Shown one piece after another: positions 60,872 through 64,000 of a stretch of DNA of 64,000 nucleotides (the first letter of the stretch is position 1; every line of letters begins with the position of its first letter). Location: assembly GCF_042648965.1 (NCBI RefSeq), contig NZ_JBHRYJ010000004.1:310001-374000 (forward strand), in the 5' to 3' direction. The position numbers and the translations under genes are program-made. This DNA is from Ferrovibrio xuzhouensis (GTDB taxonomy: Bacteria; Pseudomonadota; Alphaproteobacteria; Ferrovibrionales; Ferrovibrionaceae). The notes beneath the pieces are model-generated. The model saw only the letters and a program-made list of their open reading frames with translations. It ran no database searches and was not told where the DNA came from.

Positions 60872-61873
60872 ATGATTCGATCCATGTATTTCGGCGTTGC
60901 AGCATCGATGCTGCTGGGACTGGCAGCAGCCCAGGCGCAGGCCGCCGATATCACCCTCAAGGCCTCGCACCAGTTCCCCGGCGGCAAGGGCGACGTGCGC
61001 GACGAGATGGTGCAGATGATTGCCCGCGATGTCGCTGATGCCAAGGTCGGCGTCGACATCAAGGTGTTCCCCGGCGCCAGCCTGGTGAAGGCGAGCGAAC
61101 AGTGGAACGCCATGCTGAAGGGCCAGATCGACATCACGTCCTTCCCGCTCGACTATGCTTCGGGCCAGCATCCGGAGTTCGGCGCCACCCTGATGCCGGG
61201 CCTGGTCAAGAACCACGAGCATGCCAAGCGCATCAACGCCTCGCCGTTCATGGCCGATATCAAGAAGGTCATCAACGATGCCGGCGTGGTCGTGCTGGCC
61301 GATGCCTGGCTGGCCGGCGCCTTCGGGTCCAAGGACAAATGCATCCTCGAGCCGAATGACGCCAAGGGTCTGAAGGTCCGTTCGGCCGGCGCCACCTTCG
61401 CCGAGATGTGGGCCGGAGCCGGGGCCTCGATCGTCTCGATCCCGTCCAACGAGGTCTACAACGCCCTGCAGACCGGCGTGGCCGATGCCACCGACACCTC
61501 GTCGGGTTCCTTCGTCTCGTTCCGCCTCTACGAGCAGGTCAAGTGCCTGACCGCGCCGGGCGACAATGCGCTGTGGTTCATGTACGAGCCGGTGCTGATG
61601 TCCAAGCGCAGCTTCGACCGCCTGAATGACGCGCAGAAAAAGGCACTGATGGCTGCCTCGAAGAAGGCCGAGGACTTTTTCGCTGCCGAATCCAAGAAGC
61701 TTGACGACAAGCTGGTCGCCAGCTTCAAGGAGCATGGCGTGAAAGTGGTCGAAATGACCGATGCCCAGGCCGGCATGTGGCGCGACGTCGCCAACAAGAC
61801 CTCGTACCGGACCTTCGCCGAGAAAGTGCCGAACGGCAAGGCGCTGATCCTCAAGGCCCTGCAGGTGCGCTGA
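60872..61873 (+). CDS. TRAP transporter substrate-binding protein (DctP family)
   Basis: A 333-residue periplasmic solute receptor. Signal peptide: MIRSMYFGVAASMLLGLAAAQAQA, then ADITLKASHQFP. The DctP signature, including GLKVRSAGATFAEMWAGAGAS and EVYNALQTGVADATDTS, is present; the Arg in KVRSAG would bind the ligand carboxylate. Preceded by GAGGAGGAAACC. Ligand: an organic acid, not identifiable here. Confidence 0.92.
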   Translation: MIRSMYFGVAASMLLGLAAAQAQAADITLKASHQFPGGKGDVRDEMVQMIARDVADAKVGVDIKVFPGASLVKASEQWNAMLKGQIDITSFPLDYASGQHPEFGATLMPGLVKNHEHAKRINASPFMADIKKVINDAGVVVLADAWLAGAFGSKDKCILEPNDAKGLKVRSAGATFAEMWAGAGASIVSIPSNEVYNALQTGVADATDTSSGSFVSFRLYEQVKCLTAPGDNALWFMYEPVLMSKRSFDRLNDAQKKALMAASKKAEDFFAAESKKLDDKLVASFKEHGVKVVEMTDAQAGMWRDVANKTSYRTFAEKVPNGKALILKALQVR

Positions 61874-61883
61874 CGTTTACTCC

Positions 61884-62402
61884 ATGCAGCATTTCATCAC
61901 CATCGTAAAAATGCTGTCGCGGATCAGCGGGGTGGTCTCAACCCTGCTGATCCTGCTCAGCATCATTGTCGTCTGCCAGATGATCTTCCAGCGCCAGGTG
62001 CTGGGGCAATCGACCATCTGGCAGACCGAATTTGTCATCTTCTCGCTGATCGCCGCCACCTTCGTCGGTGCCCCCTATGTGCTGCTGACCCGCGGCCATG
62101 TGAATGTCGACCTGCTGCCGCTGGTGCTCGGCCATCGCGGTCGCATGACGCTGGCGCTGCTCTCGTCGGTGATGGCGCTGGCCTTCTGCTTTGCCGTGCT
62201 GTGGAACGCGGTGCCCTGGTGGCAGGAAGCCTTCGACACCAACCGCCTGACCAGTTCCATGTGGCGCGCCCGCATGTGGATTCCCTTCCTGTCCGTGCCG
62301 GTCGGCATGGGCCTGCTTTGTCTGCAATACGTGGCGGATATCTGGGCGATCGCCACCGGCCGCGAGATGCCGTTCGGCCTGCGGCCCGAGGATGGACTAT
62401 GA
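61884..62402 (+). CDS. TRAP transporter small membrane subunit (DctQ family)
   Basis: A 172-residue protein with four membrane helices (about 13-35, 48-68, 88-110, 130-152) and the family motif QTEFVIFSLIAATFVGAPYVLLTRGHVNVDLL. It partners the large subunit. It begins 10 bp after dctP stops and overlaps the dctM start (ATGA). Confidence 0.92.
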   Translation: MQHFITIVKMLSRISGVVSTLLILLSIIVVCQMIFQRQVLGQSTIWQTEFVIFSLIAATFVGAPYVLLTRGHVNVDLLPLVLGHRGRMTLALLSSVMALAFCFAVLWNAVPWWQEAFDTNRLTSSMWRARMWIPFLSVPVGMGLLCLQYVADIWAIATGREMPFGLRPEDGL

Positions 62403-63709
62403 GTGAATTGCACCTCGGCGTGCTGATCTGCCTTGTCGCCATTGCCGTTCTCGCCACCGGAATTCCCATTGCCTTCGGCCTCGGCATTGTCTCGCTGGGC
62501 TTCCTGATCGCCTTCGAGGGCTTCCGCAGCATCGACTTCCTGGCCGATACGCTGTTCTCCGGGCTCGACGACTTCACGCTGGTCTCGATCCCGATGTTCG
62601 TCATCATGGGCGCTGCCATCGGCTCGTCGCGGGCCGGCGGCGACCTCTACGAGGCGCTGAACCGCTGGCTCAACCGGGTCCCCGGCTCGCTGGTGATTTC
62701 CAATATCGGTGCCTGCGCGCTGTTTGCCGCGCTGACCGGTTCCTCGCCGGCGACTTGCGCCGCCATCGGCAAGATGGGCATCCCGGAGATGCGCAAGCGC
62801 GGCTATTCGGCCGACCTCGCCACCGGGGCGATTGCCGCCGGCGGTACGCTGGGCATCCTGATCCCGCCCAGCGTGACGATGATCCTCTATGGTATCGCGT
62901 CGGAAACGTCGATCGGCAAGCTGTTCCTGGCCGGCGTGCTGCCCGGCCTGCTGCTGACCGTACTGTTCATGGCCTGGGCGCTGTTTCTGAGCTGGAAACG
63001 CGGCGAGCGGCTGGTCGACTTCGACCGCCGTTACACGCTGGCCGAAAAGCTGGAACTGCTGCCGCGCGTGGTGCCTTTCCTCGTTGTCATCGCCGGCGTC
63101 GTCTATGCCCTCTACGGCGGCATCGCCACCCCATCGGAAGCGGCCGGCGTCGGCGCCATGCTGTGCCTGGTGATGGTGATCGTCGTCTACCGGATCTGGA
63201 ACATCCAGCATCTGTGGCAGATCCTGCGCGACGGCATGCGCGAAAGCGGCATGCTGCTGATGATCATCGCCACCTCGATCCTGTTCTCCTACATGATGTC
63301 GAGCCTGTTCGTCACCCAGTCGGTGGCGCAGTGGATTGCCGGGCTGGAGATCAATCGCTGGGTGCTGATGCTGTTCATCAACGTCCTGCTGCTGATCGCC
63401 GGCTGCTTCCTGCCACCGGCCGCCATCATCCTGATGACCACGCCAATCCTGGCCCCGATCATCAGCAATGCCGGCTTCGATCCGGTCTGGTTCGGCGTGA
63501 TCCTGACCATCAACATGGAACTCGGATTGATCACGCCGCCGGTCGGCCTCAACCTCTTCGTCATCAACGGCATCGTGCCGGATGTCAGCCTGCCCACAAT
63601 CCTGAAGGGGGCCCTACCCTTCATGCTGTGCATGATGCTGGCGATCCTGCTGATCTGCATCTTTCCCGAGATCGCGACCTGGCTGCCCGATACCCTGATG
63701 AAGCGCTAG
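62399..63709 (+). CDS. TRAP transporter large membrane subunit (DctM family)
   Basis: A 436-residue protein with about twelve helices. Family segments: LVSIPMFVIMGAAIGSSRAGGDLYEALNRWLNRVPGSL, GSSPATCAAIGKMGIPEM, GTLGILIPPSVTMILYG, and ITPPVGLNLFVINGI. Translocates an organic acid with Na+. ATG at 62399 overlaps dctQ. Confidence 0.94.
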   Translation: MSELHLGVLICLVAIAVLATGIPIAFGLGIVSLGFLIAFEGFRSIDFLADTLFSGLDDFTLVSIPMFVIMGAAIGSSRAGGDLYEALNRWLNRVPGSLVISNIGACALFAALTGSSPATCAAIGKMGIPEMRKRGYSADLATGAIAAGGTLGILIPPSVTMILYGIASETSIGKLFLAGVLPGLLLTVLFMAWALFLSWKRGERLVDFDRRYTLAEKLELLPRVVPFLVVIAGVVYALYGGIATPSEAAGVGAMLCLVMVIVVYRIWNIQHLWQILRDGMRESGMLLMIIATSILFSYMMSSLFVTQSVAQWIAGLEINRWVLMLFINVLLLIAGCFLPPAAIILMTTPILAPIISNAGFDPVWFGVILTINMELGLITPPVGLNLFVINGIVPDVSLPTILKGALPFMLCMMLAILLICIFPEIATWLPDTLMKR

Positions 63710-63719
63710 GCAGTCCTGT

Positions 63720-64000
63720 ATGTCCGCAGCCACGCGTATCCTGGTCTGCACCAGCATCACCTATGTGATCAGCCAGTTCTACCGATCTGCCAATGCGGTG
63801 ATCGGTCCCGACCTGATGGTCGAACTGCATCTGACGCCGGACGATCTTGGCATCCTGACCGGCGCCTTCTTCCTGACCTTCTCGCTCAGCCAGATCCCGG
63901 TCGGCATCGCCCTCGACCGCTGGGGCCCGCGCCGCACCATCCTCGTCTCGCTGGTGATTGCCTTGGTCGGCGCCCTGGCTTTCGCCATGGGGCAGACCCT
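63720..64000 (+). CDS. MFS transporter, N-terminal part (runs off the right edge)
   Basis: The first 93 codons read MSAATRILVCTSITYVISQFY, then LGILTGAFFLTFSLSQIPVGIALDRWGPRRTILVSLVIAL. These are helices 1-3 with the loop 2-3 motif ALDRWGPRRT of the major facilitator superfamily. It follows dctM after 10 bp and may belong to the same operon. Substrate unknown. Confidence 0.8.
   Translation, partial: MSAATRILVCTSITYVISQFYRSANAVIGPDLMVELHLTPDDLGILTGAFFLTFSLSQIPVGIALDRWGPRRTILVSLVIALVGALAFAMGQT

Overview
The window looks like a 64-kb stretch of chromosome from a free-living, GC-rich alphaproteobacterium, probably Rhodospirillales-like. Evidence: strong G/C bias at third codon positions; classic alphaproteobacterial gene orders (argS-SPOR-nagZ next to erpA; spoT-pyrE-pdxJ-acpS-lepB-rnc-era; dapA-smpB beside a soluble lytic transglycosylase; trpG-trpD-trpC-moaC-moeA); and many short palindromic repeats of the kind that translate as 'DPRVKPGDD'. 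I see no rRNA, tRNA, prophage, insertion sequence or CRISPR array. The taxonomic placement is an inference.

Layout. 1-8.6 kb: nagZ (partial), SPOR protein and argS on the minus strand, divergent erpA, a PLP deaminase divergent from an ArsR regulator, a hydrolase with the complete fluoroacetate-dehalogenase catalytic set, xthA and recQ. 8.6-17.2 kb is the accessory part: palindromic repeats, an MHS-type transporter, a VOC protein and an AraC regulator. It then holds a 34% GC patch with a truncated DUF2971-like gene joined to a remnant desaturase tail, a TumE-type toxin-antitoxin pair, an intact desaturase, a 0.53-kb repeat cluster, an exact 10-bp-period tandem array, an M81 metallopeptidase and a methyltransferase. 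17.2-23.5 kb: ilvD, a BrkB-family membrane protein, an AsmA-like protein, a small membrane protein behind a CtrA-like site, and an AEC transporter.

23.5-40.4 kb is a large housekeeping cluster: GTPase Era, RNase III, signal peptidase I, AcpS, PdxJ, PyrE, SpoT/Rel, RpoZ, FolK, a NYN-domain protein, a family-5 uracil-DNA glycosylase, SmpB, DapA and a lytic transglycosylase. It is interrupted by a substrate-binding protein, a second M81 peptidase and a sulfite-oxidase-like enzyme. 40.4-46 kb: a co-directional run of catabolic enzymes (L-2-haloacid dehalogenase, alpha/beta hydrolase, gamma-glutamyltransferase, second threonine dehydratase, thiolase). 46-54.2 kb: two chemoreceptors, a histidine-less HPt-like protein, a DUF6961-like small protein, a pentapeptide-repeat protein, gamma carbonic anhydrase and argC. 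54.3-58.5 kb: tryptophan and molybdopterin genes in one overlapping operon, followed by a GNAT acetyltransferase and a RimK-like ATP-grasp ligase. 60.9-64 kb: a complete TRAP transporter and the start of an MFS transporter.

The most interesting material is the 11.7-15.0 kb region (chimeric low-GC patch, toxin-antitoxin operon with a 50-bp palindromic promoter, 10-bp array), the ArsR/dehalogenase region with two strong palindromes, and the two M81 peptidases. I found no obviously new multi-gene system. The 10-bp array and the ArsR-dehalogenase unit are the best candidates for something undescribed.
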